A stretch of DNA of 25,217 nt, taken from NCBI GenBank assembly GCA_003150225.1, contig QAND01000021.1, positions 1 to 25,217 on the forward strand, read 5' to 3'. Both the position numbers and the translations under genes were made by a program. This DNA comes from Bacillota bacterium (GTDB lineage: Bacteria; Bacillota; Clostridia; Christensenellales; QAND01). Under the pieces are notes generated by a model, which worked only from the letters and a program-made list of their open reading frames with translations, was not told the DNA's origin and ran no database searches. This document shows positions 14,281 through 21,875 of the stretch, one piece after another (within the stretch, counting starts at the first letter, position 1; every line of letters starts with the position of its first letter).

Positions 14281-14808
14281 TTATTGGGGGATAAGGAGTT
14301 CCAATGTAACGGAAATGTCGCCTTCCCCCAGTGCTTGTTTGAGTTCCGCTTGGGTGACGTCGTTGATCTTTCCCAGCCGAGTAAAGTCCCAGGTGTTTGT
14401 ATCGTAATAGATGCAAAGGGAGTTTCCCTGGTATAGGATCAGGTCTCCCGGCTCGGTGGTGATACGTTCATCGTTTTCCGGCAGGGTTGTACCAAGGGTT
14501 CCCACCTTTTCCATGTTGTTGTAATCGTGCAGATCGACGGTCAACGGGCTTGCGCGCAGCAGATCCTTGAGCGCTTGTGCGGAGGAGTTGTCCGCCAAGG
14601 TGGCGGTGAAAACGGTTTCTCCGGCCCGGATGCTGATTTGATTTGCCGTGTCTTCCCCGCTGTTTTGCGGCGTGGGGGCGGGCGCTGCCACTATGTTTTC
14701 CGTGGACTCGGCAGGGTTTGGTTCTGTCGAATGGGGCGCGCAGCCCATCGGGAAAAGGAGCAGCGAAAGGATGAAAGCCAGGGGCAAGGCGGATGAAAGC
14801 TTTTTCAT
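14281..14808 (-). CDS. Lipoprotein with cyclophilin-like fold domain
   Basis: A 175-residue lipoprotein. The signal peptide is MKKLSSALPLAFILSLLLF with lipobox PMGC (Cys23), then a Pro/Thr/Glu-rich linker. The domain ISIRAGETVFTATLADNSSA...DLLRASPLTVDLHDYNNMEK...PGDLILYQGNSLCIYYD resembles the bacterial cyclophilin-like fold family (PF18050 type). Its biochemical role is unknown; it need not be a prolyl isomerase. ATG 14808 is chosen from the signal peptide. AAGGAG lies 13 nt upstream, which is rather far. A tiny ATGTCAATATGA frame ends overlapping this ATG and might couple translation. Longer in-frame starts would place a non-signal sequence ahead of the lipobox. Confidence 0.8.
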   Translation of the reverse strand: MKKLSSALPLAFILSLLLFPMGCAPHSTEPNPAESTENIVAAPAPTPQNSGEDTANQISIRAGETVFTATLADNSSAQALKDLLRASPLTVDLHDYNNMEKVGTLGTTLPENDERITTEPGDLILYQGNSLCIYYDTNTWDFTRLGKINDVTQAELKQALGEGDISVTLELLIPQ

Positions 14809-14867
14809 ATTGACATGGGATCTCCTTGTATGGGATTGGATGGAGGCTGGTGATGGAAATGGATCCA

Positions 14868-14898
14868 ATGCTACAATTTGGAGCGCGCTTTTTGTCAA
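14868..14898 (-). promoter_or_regulatory. Possible promoter for the cyclophilin-like lipoprotein
   Basis: On the minus strand a perfect TTGACA (14898-14893) is followed, after 19 bp, by a weak TAGCAT (14873-14868). Spacing is long, so this is tentative. Confidence 0.35.
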
Positions 14899-14991
14899 GA
14901 GGGAAAGAACAAGCACTGTGGGACGGATGTAAAACGCCCAAAGGAGGGGTTCCAAATGGCCGCTGCGCGCCGGAAATGGCCGAAAAAGGAC

Positions 14992-15020
14992 AAAAAAAGC
15001 CGCCAACGGCGGCTTTTTTT
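14992..15020 (-). terminator. Terminator after the acyl carrier protein gene
   Basis: A7-GCCGCC (14992-15004), loop AAC, GGCGGC-T7 (15008-15020). It is symmetric and can act on both strands. It lies 8 bp past the ACP stop. Confidence 0.88.
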
Positions 15021-15027
15021 GTTTCTA

Positions 15028-15246
15028 TCAGGCGTGGGCCTGGATGTACGTTACCACATCGCCCACGTTTTGGATATCGGCGTTATCGTCAAAGGTGACG
15101 CCGAACTCCTGCTCGATTTCCATGATGATCTCCACCATGTCGAGGGAATCCACGCTGAGACTCTTAAAGGTGGAATCGGGGGTGATGTCGTCCTTATCTA
15201 TGCTGAGGGTATTGGCGATGATTTCAGCAATCTTTTCAAATTCCAT
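15028..15246 (-). CDS. acpP: Acyl carrier protein
   Basis: A 72-residue acidic four-helix carrier protein. The DSL motif VDSLDMVE puts the 4'-phosphopantetheine attachment Ser at residue 34. MEFEKIAEIIANTLSI (helix I) and TFDDNADIQNVGDVVTYI (helix III-IV) are typical of fatty-acid ACPs. The start ATG 15246 has AGGAGGT upstream. It has its own promoter and terminator and no fab or pks genes beside it, so it could be the housekeeping ACP or a second one serving another pathway. The gene symbol is given by family similarity only. Confidence 0.93.
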   Translation of the reverse strand: MEFEKIAEIIANTLSIDKDDITPDSTFKSLSVDSLDMVEIIMEIEQEFGVTFDDNADIQNVGDVVTYIQAHA

Positions 15247-15282
15247 GGTCTTCTACCTCCTAAGGGGCTCTGATATGCTCAA

Positions 15283-15311
15283 ATGATACCGGGACGGGAG
15301 GGTTTTGTCAA
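15283..15311 (-). promoter_or_regulatory. Promoter for the acyl carrier protein
   Basis: On the minus strand: TTGACA (15311-15306), 17-bp spacer, TATCAT (15288-15283), about 36 bp before the start codon. Confidence 0.8.
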
Positions 15312-15315
15312 CCGG

Positions 15316-16692
15316 TTATAGGTCCATGGAGGCCGCTTCCAAGGCGGCCTGATTGACCACCGCCTTATCCTTCCATTTGCCGGACAGATACCGGGCGGTG
15401 GACAGGATGGCGGCTACGCCCCAGCTGATGGGCATGGACCACCAGATGGCGTGGTACCCGATAAGGGGCGCCAGAAGATAGGCGCTGGCCACCCGGCTGC
15501 CCAGGTTCATAAAGGTGCAGACCATGAAGAACTTCATGTCCCCGGCGCCCCGAAGGACGCCGAAGGAGTTCTGCATCAGGCCAAACACGAAATAGAACAG
15601 GCAGGCCACATCCAGGAACTCGGTGCCGATGCGGATGACCTCGGCGTTGGCTACGCTGTCCACGAACAACCCGACCAGGAAGGAGCCGCACAGGGCGATG
15701 ATGCCGGTGAGGGCCAGGCAGAACACGATGGTGAATTTGATGGAGAACCGATAGCCCTCCCGGACCCGCTCGGGCTTGCCGGCGCCCATGTTCTGGGCGG
15801 TATAGGTGGAAAGGGCCATGTTCATGGTCATCATGGGGATGGTGGCGAAGTTATCAATCTTATTTCCCGAGGTATAGGCGGCCATGACGGTGGAGCCAAA
15901 GCTGTTGACCAAGCCCTGGATCAACAGCATGCCGATGGAGACGATGGACTGCTGCAGGGCAGAGGGAAGGCCGTAGCCGATCATGGTCTTAAGGATGGCC
16001 TTGTCATACAGTCCTTTTTTGCTGCCGTGGAACCGGAGCATGGGAACCCGCTTCATGGTATAGAATAAACAGGCAAAGGCGGAAACCGCCTGGGCGATGA
16101 TGGTGGCGATGGCCACGCCGGGCACGCCCCAGCCGAAGCTGGCTACGAAAAGGATGTCCAGCACGATGTTGACCACGGTGGACAGCACCAGCATGTAAAG
16201 GGGCGTTTTGGAATCCCCCAGGGCCCGCAGGATGGCGGCGAAGATGTTGTACAAAAAGGTAAACACCAGTCCCGCGAAGATGATGATCAGGTAATTAGCG
16301 CAGTCATAGAGCACGTTTTCCGGGGTTTGGAGCAGCCAGAGGAGGGGATAGGTAATGGCTACGCCGATGATGGAAAGGACGATGGCTACCACCAGCATGA
16401 ACACAAAGGAGGTATAGACCGCCTTTCGAACCTGCTCGGTCTGCCCGGCGCCGAAGTACTGGGAGATGACCACCGAGAAGCCGTTGGTGAGGCCGATGAC
16501 CACGCACAGCACCAGCATCATGATGGGGAACGCCGTGCCAACCGCCGCCAGGGCGTCCGCGCCCTCATAGTTGCCCACCACGATGGAGTCCACCATGTTG
16601 TACAGCTGCTGGAACAGGTTGCCCAGCAGCATGGGGAGGGTAAAGGCCATCAGCACCTTTCCCGGTTTTCCAACGCTCATGTCATTGGTCAT
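15316..16692 (-). CDS. MATE family multidrug/Na+ efflux transporter
   Basis: A 458-residue polytopic membrane protein, the usual MATE length, with about 12 membrane segments in two homologous halves. The start MTNDMSVGKPGKVLMAFTLP and LGNLFQQLYNMVDSIVVGNY are signature segments of the DinF/NorM-type Clostridial MATE group. ATG 16692 is chosen because AAGGCGG lies about 8-10 nt upstream and the family begins here. The in-frame ATG at 16746 adds 18 extra residues. It lies 63 bp downstream of a MarR gene in the same direction, a classic regulator-efflux pair, so drug or metabolite export under MarR control is likely. Confidence 0.95.
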   Translation of the reverse strand: MTNDMSVGKPGKVLMAFTLPMLLGNLFQQLYNMVDSIVVGNYEGADALAAVGTAFPIMMLVLCVVIGLTNGFSVVISQYFGAGQTEQVRKAVYTSFVFMLVVAIVLSIIGVAITYPLLWLLQTPENVLYDCANYLIIIFAGLVFTFLYNIFAAILRALGDSKTPLYMLVLSTVVNIVLDILFVASFGWGVPGVAIATIIAQAVSAFACLFYTMKRVPMLRFHGSKKGLYDKAILKTMIGYGLPSALQQSIVSIGMLLIQGLVNSFGSTVMAAYTSGNKIDNFATIPMMTMNMALSTYTAQNMGAGKPERVREGYRFSIKFTIVFCLALTGIIALCGSFLVGLFVDSVANAEVIRIGTEFLDVACLFYFVFGLMQNSFGVLRGAGDMKFFMVCTFMNLGSRVASAYLLAPLIGYHAIWWSMPISWGVAAILSTARYLSGKWKDKAVVNQAALEAASMDL

Positions 16693-16755
16693 AAAAAAAA
16701 CACCGCCTTCAAAAAGTATAAAAAGACCCAAGGCCTTTTGAATCAAAGGAAACGA

Positions 16756-17187
16756 TCATTCCCCGTGCTGCCGGCCCAGATAGCGGCCGGCGTTTTCCGC
16801 CGCCCGGGCGCTGAGCGCCAGGAAGGCCTCCCGCTCCTCCGGCGTAAACCCCTCTAGAAGGATATTCCGCCATTGGTTCTTCATAGCCTGGATCCGATCC
16901 ACCAGAAGCTGGCCCTTGTGGGTGACGTAGATGCGGTTTTCCCGCTTGTTCTGGGGATTGGTTTCCCGCTGGACGTATCCGGCCTCCTCCAGCCGCACCA
17001 TAGCCCTAGCCACGGTGCTCTTATCCTTGTTGAAATGGGACCGCAGCCCTTCCTGGCTGACGCCGGGGTGGTGCGCGACATATTCGATCACGCCATGATC
17101 CACACCGTTGAGCCCTGTGTCGGATAGGCTATGCTGGGCAAAAAAATAACCGGCGCGGCCGATGACATTGATGTGTCGTGCGAGCAT
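16756..17187 (-). CDS. MarR family transcriptional regulator (MATE-linked)
   Basis: A 143-residue winged-helix regulator that usually acts as a dimeric repressor released by small ligands. The DNA-binding part is GVSQEGLRSHFNKDKSTVAR plus MVRLEEAGYVQRE, with the wing NPQNKRENRIYVT. The N- and C-terminal helices form the dimer interface. It precedes the MATE gene in one transcript. A perfect inverted repeat TGTTGC-N4-GCAACA lies in its leader and is a good candidate for autoregulation. The start ATG 17187 has only a weak GGACGG as SD. Confidence 0.93.
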   Translation of the reverse strand: MLARHINVIGRAGYFFAQHSLSDTGLNGVDHGVIEYVAHHPGVSQEGLRSHFNKDKSTVARAMVRLEEAGYVQRETNPQNKRENRIYVTHKGQLLVDRIQAMKNQWRNILLEGFTPEEREAFLALSARAAENAGRYLGRQHGE

Positions 17188-17205
17188 GATTGTTTACCGT
17201 CCAAC

Positions 17206-17221
17206 TGTTGCGGCTGCAACA
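17206..17221. promoter_or_regulatory. Candidate MarR operator
   Basis: TGTTGC-GGCT-GCAACA is a perfect 6+6 inverted repeat 10-25 bp downstream of the predicted start site of the marR-MATE transcript. Its position fits autorepression; binding is inferred. Confidence 0.5.
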
Positions 17222-17237
17222 AATTAATAGCTTGATT

Positions 17238-17266
17238 ATTTTATACCGCCATGGGACGTTTGTCAA
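17238..17266 (-). promoter_or_regulatory. Promoter of the marR-MATE operon
   Basis: On the minus strand: TTGACA (17266-17261), 17-bp spacer, TAAAAT (17243-17238). Confidence 0.75.
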
Positions 17267-17343
17267 CGGGGTATGTTGGAGGCTGTTTTCGAAAAAACGC
17301 CAGGGATCCCACACTGGCGGCCGCTGTCCTCCAATTCCCCGGC

Positions 17344-17372
17344 TTTACAGGGAACGGAATATCTGGTATAAC
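17344..17372 (+). promoter_or_regulatory. Promoter of the DUF4358 lipoprotein gene
   Basis: TTTACA (17344-17349), 17-bp spacer, TATAAC (17367-17372) with an extended TGG before the -10. The leader of about 110 nt holds a GGTTCC/GGAACC hairpin (17438-17456). Confidence 0.7.
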
Positions 17373-17487
17373 CTTAGCGGGTGAAAATATTTTTGTGGAA
17401 ACAGGAAACAATGGGAATGCAAGCCGCGTCTAGTTAAGGGTTCCATGACGAGGAACCGCCATCATTTCCAACCTGGAGGACAAAAAC

Positions 17488-18003
17488 GTGAAGAAATACA
17501 CCGTATTGATTGCCCTGTGTCTTTGTATGCTGGCCCTTGCCGCCTGCGGAGGAGGATCCGGCGACGCTGTTTCCTACGACACCGCCAAGGAGAACCTGGT
17601 GAATGCCCTGGCCCAGGAGCTGAAAGCCGGAGGCATTGGCGAGGACGCCTTTACGGAGGAAACGCCCCTTCCTGGATACGCCATTTTGGATGTATTGGGG
17701 GAGAACGAATTTTTACCGGTTCAGGTGGACGCCAGTTCTGTCAAACAGGGGGTGGTGATCCAGGCCATGATGAACGTCCGATCCGATCTCATCGTGCTCA
17801 TCGAGGTCAAGGATGACGCCGGCGCCCAGCGGGTCCAGGAGGCCCTGGCCGACACCCTGGCCAGCCAGGAGCAGACCTGGAGCACCTATCTGCCCGACCA
17901 GTATGAGAAGGTGCAGAATAACGTTACCGGACGGGTGGGAAACCTCTTGTACTATATCACCAGCGATCATCCGCAGGAGTTGGAAGAGGCCATCAAGAAA
18001 TAA
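17488..18003 (+). CDS. DUF4358 domain lipoprotein
   Basis: A 171-residue lipoprotein. The signal peptide is MKKYTVLIALCLCMLALAAC with Cys20 as lipidation site, followed by a GGGSGD linker. The body matches the DUF4358 pattern of Clostridia: an acidic N-terminal helix, a GYAILDVLGENEFLPVQVDA strand region, a central SDLIVLIEVKD strand, then a helix VQEALADTLASQEQTWSTYL and an NNVTGRVGNLLYYI strand. Function is unknown. The start is GTG 17488 with GGAGGA 8 nt upstream. It is a single-gene transcript with its own promoter and terminator. Confidence 0.88.
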   Translation: MKKYTVLIALCLCMLALAACGGGSGDAVSYDTAKENLVNALAQELKAGGIGEDAFTEETPLPGYAILDVLGENEFLPVQVDASSVKQGVVIQAMMNVRSDLIVLIEVKDDAGAQRVQEALADTLASQEQTWSTYLPDQYEKVQNNVTGRVGNLLYYITSDHPQELEEAIKK

Positions 18004-18048
18004 CCGGCCATCCATGGGAGCAGATGGAACAAAAAAGAAGTGCAATGG

Positions 18049-18076
18049 AAGGGCGGGGTGATTTCCCCGCCCTTTT
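18049..18076 (+). terminator. Terminator after DUF4358 gene
   Basis: AAGGGCGGGG (18049-18058), loop TGATTT, CCCCGCCCTT (18065-18074) with TTTT tail to 18076. Confidence 0.85.
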
Positions 18077-18106
18077 ACCGGGATTGCCCGGGGTAGGGAG
18101 GCTATT

Positions 18107-19510
18107 ATGAATTGTGACGTGCTGATTATTGGAGCGGGCCCGGCGGGCATCTTTACCGCCATCGAGCTGATGCGGAAGTCCAAGGATATGAAGGTGATCC
18201 TGGCGGACAGCGGCAGCGCCATCTCCGAGCGGGCCTGCCCCGCCCGAACCACTGGCAAGTGCGCCGGCTGCCAGCCCTGCAACATCCTCCATGGCTGGTC
18301 GGGCGCAGGCGCTTTTTCCGACGGCAAGCTTTCCCTGTCCCCCGACGTGGGCGGACAGATTGAGGAGTACATCGGCCGGCAAAAGGCCGAGGAGCTGATT
18401 CGCTATGCCGACTCCATCTATCTGGAGAACGGCGCTCCCGCCCTGGTTCACGGGGAAAACGACCGGGAGGTGGAGCGGATTGCCTATGAGTGCAACCGCT
18501 GGGGCATTCGGCTGATCTCCTGCCCGGTACGGCATCTGGGCACCGATAACGCCTTTACGGTGCTGTCCAACATGTACGATCATCTGGCGGCCCACGAGAA
18601 CTTTACCTTTTTGCCCCGTACCACGGCGGTGACCATCCTCACCGATGAGAACGGGGTCACCGGCGCCCAGATGCAGCGGGGGCAGGAAACCTTTGCCATC
18701 CATGCCAAAAAGGTGGTGGCGGCGCCCGGCCGCGGCGGCGCCCAGTGGCTGTCCCAGAGCTGCGAGGGCCTGGGCCTGGAAAAGATGAACAACGAGGTGG
18801 ATATCGGCGTGCGGGTGGAGGTGCCCAACGCCGTAATGGACCATCTGACCCGCCATCTCTACGAGGCCAAGCTGGTGTATTACTCCGATACCTTTGAGAA
18901 CAAGGTGCGGACCTTCTGCATGAATCCCGGCGGCGTGGTGAGCGGCGAATACTACGAGGACGGCCTGGCGGTGGTTAACGGCCACAGCTATGCCGAGGCG
19001 GAGCGCCGCACCGAAAACACCAACTTTGCCATGCTGGTGTCCACCCGGTTTACCCAGCCGTTTAACGAGCCCATCGCCTATGGCCAGCATATCGCCAAGG
19101 TGGGCAACATGCTCACGGGGGGCGGCATCATGGTTCAGCGGCTGGAGGACCTGCTCATGGGCCGGCGGACCACCTGGTCCCGGCTGGCCAAATCCCCGAC
19201 CCGTCCCACCCTCACTACGGCGGTGCCGGGGGATCTGTCCTTTGTTCTGCCCCACCGGCATTTGACCAGTATCCTGGAGGCGCTCAAGGCCTTTGACCAT
19301 GTGGCTCCCGGGCTCTATTCCAAGAGCACCCTTTTGTACGGAGTGGAGACCAAATTCTACTCCAGCAAGATCGCGGTTAACGACCGGTTTATGACGCCCC
19401 TTGACGGGTTCTATACCATCGGCGACGGAGCGGGAATCACCCGGGGCCTGATGCAGGCGTCGGTGACCGGCGTTGTGGTGGCCCGGGATATCCTGGGGGA
19501 GGATCTATAA
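18107..19510 (+). CDS. FAD-dependent dehydrogenase (COG2509-like)
   Basis: A 467-residue flavoprotein. The Rossmann motif IIGAGPAGIFTAIEL begins at residue 7. It is followed by a Cys-rich segment with Cys44, Cys52, Cys55 and Cys58 (ACPARTTGKCAGCQPC), then ILHGWSGAGAFSDGKLSLSP. That layout marks the uncharacterised FAD dehydrogenase family of the COG2509 type, where the Cys cluster is conserved and could bind metal or be redox-active. The C-terminus DGFYTIGDGAGITRGLMQAS is the second FAD-binding stretch. The substrate is unknown. The start ATG 18107 follows AGGGAGG. It is flanked by terminators, hence a single transcript. A 435-codon antisense open frame covers it but is only a GC-codon shadow. 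Confidence 0.92.
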   Translation: MNCDVLIIGAGPAGIFTAIELMRKSKDMKVILADSGSAISERACPARTTGKCAGCQPCNILHGWSGAGAFSDGKLSLSPDVGGQIEEYIGRQKAEELIRYADSIYLENGAPALVHGENDREVERIAYECNRWGIRLISCPVRHLGTDNAFTVLSNMYDHLAAHENFTFLPRTTAVTILTDENGVTGAQMQRGQETFAIHAKKVVAAPGRGGAQWLSQSCEGLGLEKMNNEVDIGVRVEVPNAVMDHLTRHLYEAKLVYYSDTFENKVRTFCMNPGGVVSGEYYEDGLAVVNGHSYAEAERRTENTNFAMLVSTRFTQPFNEPIAYGQHIAKVGNMLTGGGIMVQRLEDLLMGRRTTWSRLAKSPTRPTLTTAVPGDLSFVLPHRHLTSILEALKAFDHVAPGLYSKSTLLYGVETKFYSSKIAVNDRFMTPLDGFYTIGDGAGITRGLMQASVTGVVVARDILGEDL

Positions 19511-19540
19511 CGGGGAGACGCCCATAGCATTAGAAAGCGG

Positions 19541-19570
19541 AAAGGGACGACGAATGCCGTCCTTTTTTTT
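19541..19570. terminator. Terminator between FAD dehydrogenase and SpaA-like genes
   Basis: AGGGACG (19543-19549) pairs with CGTCCTT (19558-19564; one G.U), followed by T's to 19570. On the minus strand the tail is CCCTTTCC, so it is mainly a plus-strand terminator. Confidence 0.7.
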
Positions 19571-19574
19571 GTGG

Positions 19575-20324
19575 TTATTGCAGGTATACATATACCGTTT
19601 GTCCGCCGAAAAGATATACTCGCTTCTCCAAATCGCCGCAGACCACGGTATAGTCCCCCGGCGCTAGTCCCGAGGTGACCAGGGTCCCCTTTTCGTCCAC
19701 CGTGCCGGAAAAGGCCGCGGTCCCCGTAGGCGAGGCGCCGGCGTATACGTCCACCGCCGCGCCCGGCGCTGCGTTGATGGTGAGGGTGCCCAGCTTTGCG
19801 GAGGAGAAGGTGAGCTGGAGTTGCTGGCCCTTGGTGATGGTGAACTCGTAATCCTCGGCGGGGACGGTATCGGCGTCGGTGGCCATCTCGGAAATCCGGT
19901 AGCTACCCGCTCCCAGAAGGAGCTTGGCCTGCCCTGCGCTATCGGTGGTGAGATTGGCGCAGAGCTCCCCGTCCTCGCGGTATACCGTGAACTTGGCGGC
20001 GGACTGGGGGTCTCCTCCGGCGTATTTTAGCACCGTCAGGCTGCCGCTATCCAGAACGCCGTCCGTGCTGCCCATCACCGCCTCGCCGCCAATGGGGGTC
20101 ATGGCCATGACTCCGTCGCCGAAGTTGATGTTCATGGACTCGTACTTCCACATGGATTCCTCCAGAGTCCGGGCCAGATCCAGGGTGTATTGACTGACTC
20201 CTGCGGTCTCCTCCAAAACGGTGGGGGCGATCCCGTGGCCCACCGCCGTCCCTCCTGCGGCGCAGATGGCGCTCCAGAGCAGCAGCATGGCGGTCCGCCT
20301 CACGCGTTTTCCCTTTGTTTCCAT
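19575..20324 (-). CDS. Surface protein with SpaA-like prealbumin-fold domains
   Basis: A 249-residue protein with an N-terminal membrane/signal segment (residues 11-33). A spacer precedes two beta-rich domains: GSLTVLKYAGGDPQSAAKFT...GSYRISEM (about 94-148) and a second, shorter one (about 177-249, GTLTINAAPGAAVDVYAG). The first has the SpaA/CnaB layout, with Lys100 in VLKY and Glu146 in YRISEM at positions where isopeptide-forming Lys and catalytic Glu usually sit. There is no C-terminal LPXTG-like motif or membrane tail, so it is either held by the N-terminal segment or secreted. The start ATG 20324 follows AAGGAGAGA. It is divergent from the collagen-like gene. Adhesin or stalk function is inference. 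Confidence 0.75.
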   Translation of the reverse strand: METKGKRVRRTAMLLLWSAICAAGGTAVGHGIAPTVLEETAGVSQYTLDLARTLEESMWKYESMNINFGDGVMAMTPIGGEAVMGSTDGVLDSGSLTVLKYAGGDPQSAAKFTVYREDGELCANLTTDSAGQAKLLLGAGSYRISEMATDADTVPAEDYEFTITKGQQLQLTFSSAKLGTLTINAAPGAAVDVYAGASPTGTAAFSGTVDEKGTLVTSGLAPGDYTVVCGDLEKRVYLFGGQTVYVYLQ

Positions 20325-20513
20325 CGTATCTCTCCTTGTTGGTACTGTGTTGTCTATCTATATTCTGGACAGAAACGGGAATTTTAAGCGGGTGATGGCA
20401 GAAAAACCGGTATAAATGCGTCTACACGGGCGATGTGGGGGGATCTTGCCGTAGCCAGACGCTGCTCCGCGGCATATGGATAATAGGAAGGAGTATGAAA
20501 GGGGTGTGACCTT

Positions 20514-21020
20514 TTGAAAAATAACCATAGACAGACGCCCCAAGGCTTCCTCCGGGGCCCCCGGGGCCAGCGGGGGGATACCGGCCTATCGGCCTATGGC
20601 GTTTGGCTGAACCAGGGCAATACGGGAACGGTGGAGGACTTTTTCAGCGATCTCACCGCAAACCGGCCCTATATCCATCTGGTGAAGGAAGAAGGACAGG
20701 AGGGCTTTACGGCTCATCTGCGGCATGATATCAGCTTTGGGGAGGAGGGGGCGCTGATCCGCCAGGCGGGGGCCTATCGAGCCCTTTATTTTTGCCCGGG
20801 CGCCGACCGGTTTGCCATCGAAAAAAACGGCGCGGTGGTACCCTATTCCCAATTTGGCGCGAAGGACGGCTCCTGGGGCCTGGCGGTCTTTGAGGTGACC
20901 CTGGGAGAACTGCCCGCCCGGGTGCGCTTGGTCTGGAGCCCGGCGGAGGAGAGCCGGAGGAAAAAAGCCATCCTGAACCTGATGCGGATTGGGCCGGTTG
21001 TTGCGCCGGGAGAAAGGTGA
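20514..21020 (+). CDS. Collagen-like stub / tail-fibre-like protein
   Basis: A 168-residue protein. After a short basic start comes GPRGQRGDTGLSAYG, four Gly-X-Y triplets, then VWLNQGNTGTVEDFFSDL. This GLSAY-x-W-L-x-QGNTGTxxDF module also occurs in phage tail-fibre and exosporium-like collagen proteins. The remainder (about 48-168) is a predicted beta-rich domain that I do not recognise. There is no signal peptide. The only in-frame start is TTG 20514, with AAAGGGGTG 7 nt upstream. A 4-codon frame (ATG 20495 to TGA 20509) precedes it. The M55 peptidase starts 36 bp downstream, suggesting one operon. Whether it trimerises is inference. Confidence 0.7.
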   Translation: MKNNHRQTPQGFLRGPRGQRGDTGLSAYGVWLNQGNTGTVEDFFSDLTANRPYIHLVKEEGQEGFTAHLRHDISFGEEGALIRQAGAYRALYFCPGADRFAIEKNGAVVPYSQFGAKDGSWGLAVFEVTLGELPARVRLVWSPAEESRRKKAILNLMRIGPVVAPGER

Positions 21021-21056
21021 TAAAATAAAAATCAACACAAAAGAGGAGGGACGCAC

Positions 21057-21875
21057 ATGCGGATCTACATATCCCTGGATGCGGAAGGGGCTACGGGGCT
21101 CTGCGATTTCAGTGAGGTGGAGCCCCAAAGCCCTCTTTATCATAGGGGCGTAACGGCCATGGAACGGGACCTTCGCGCGGTGTTGGAAGGCGCCCGGGAA
21201 GGGGGGGCTACGGAGTTTTACGTCTGCGACGCCCATGAGATGGGCCGGAACCTATCCCTGGATCACCTGGGGGAGGATGTGATCGTCGTCCGGGGAACGG
21301 GACATGCCCTCTCCATGATGGCGGGGGTGGATCGGGCGGAGTTTGATGGAGCTTTTTTCGTTGCATACCACGGGAAAAACGGCAGCCAGGGCGTGATGGC
21401 CCATACCTACTATCCCGGGGTAGTGGAGCGGGTTCTGGTAGCGGGCCATGAGGTGGGGGAGCTGGGCATGAACATCCCGGTTGCCTGGGCCTTTGGCATT
21501 CCTGCGCTTTTGGCTACGGGCGACGACGTACTGCTGGAGGAAGCCCGAAAGGTGGCTCCCCGGATTGAGCGCTGCCTGGTTAAGGAGGCGCTTGGGCCGG
21601 GATGCGCGCTTTGCTACGATGGCCAGCGGACGGCCCATGATTTGCGCGTCAGCGCCAAGCGCGCGGTGTTAAATTTGCGGAGCGCGCGTGACCCCATCGC
21701 CGTGGCCGGGGATTTGGAGGTCGTATTCCATACCCCGCGGCAGGCCCAGGCGGCGGCCGCCTATGGGGAGCTGCAGGAGGGAAACCGGGTATCCTTCCAA
21801 GGGGACGATTATCTGGCCGCCTTTAAAAAGGCTGTCCGGGCCATGGGCGCGGCTGCGGAGGTGGAGATAGGGTGA
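21057..21875 (+). CDS. M55 family D-aminopeptidase (DppA-like)
   Basis: A 272-residue zinc peptidase of the DppA family, which cleaves D-amino-acid-containing peptides such as those released from peptidoglycan. Metal and active-site residues fit B. subtilis DppA closely: Asp8 and Glu10 in SLDAEGATG, His60 in YVCDAHEMGRN, His105 in AYHGKNGSQG, His116 in MAHTYYPG, and the HEVGE segment (131-135). The start ATG 21057 has AGAGGAGGGA upstream. Its stop overlaps the start of the glycosyltransferase gene by 4 bp (GTGA), indicating translational coupling. No dpp transport genes are adjacent, which is unlike the B. subtilis operon. Confidence 0.92.
   Translation: MRIYISLDAEGATGLCDFSEVEPQSPLYHRGVTAMERDLRAVLEGAREGGATEFYVCDAHEMGRNLSLDHLGEDVIVVRGTGHALSMMAGVDRAEFDGAFFVAYHGKNGSQGVMAHTYYPGVVERVLVAGHEVGELGMNIPVAWAFGIPALLATGDDVLLEEARKVAPRIERCLVKEALGPGCALCYDGQRTAHDLRVSAKRAVLNLRSARDPIAVAGDLEVVFHTPRQAQAAAAYGELQEGNRVSFQGDDYLAAFKKAVRAMGAAAEVEIG

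Noticed and set aside
14878..15273. Plus-strand ORF with AAGGAGGGG before ATG 14956
   Set aside because: It runs through the ACP terminator and is antisense to the ACP gene, with a protein sequence resembling no family. The SD match looks accidental.
17993..19300. 435-codon minus-strand ORF
   Set aside because: It is antisense to the clear FAD dehydrogenase. Low-complexity Gly/His/Leu composition is typical of a GC-rich shadow frame.
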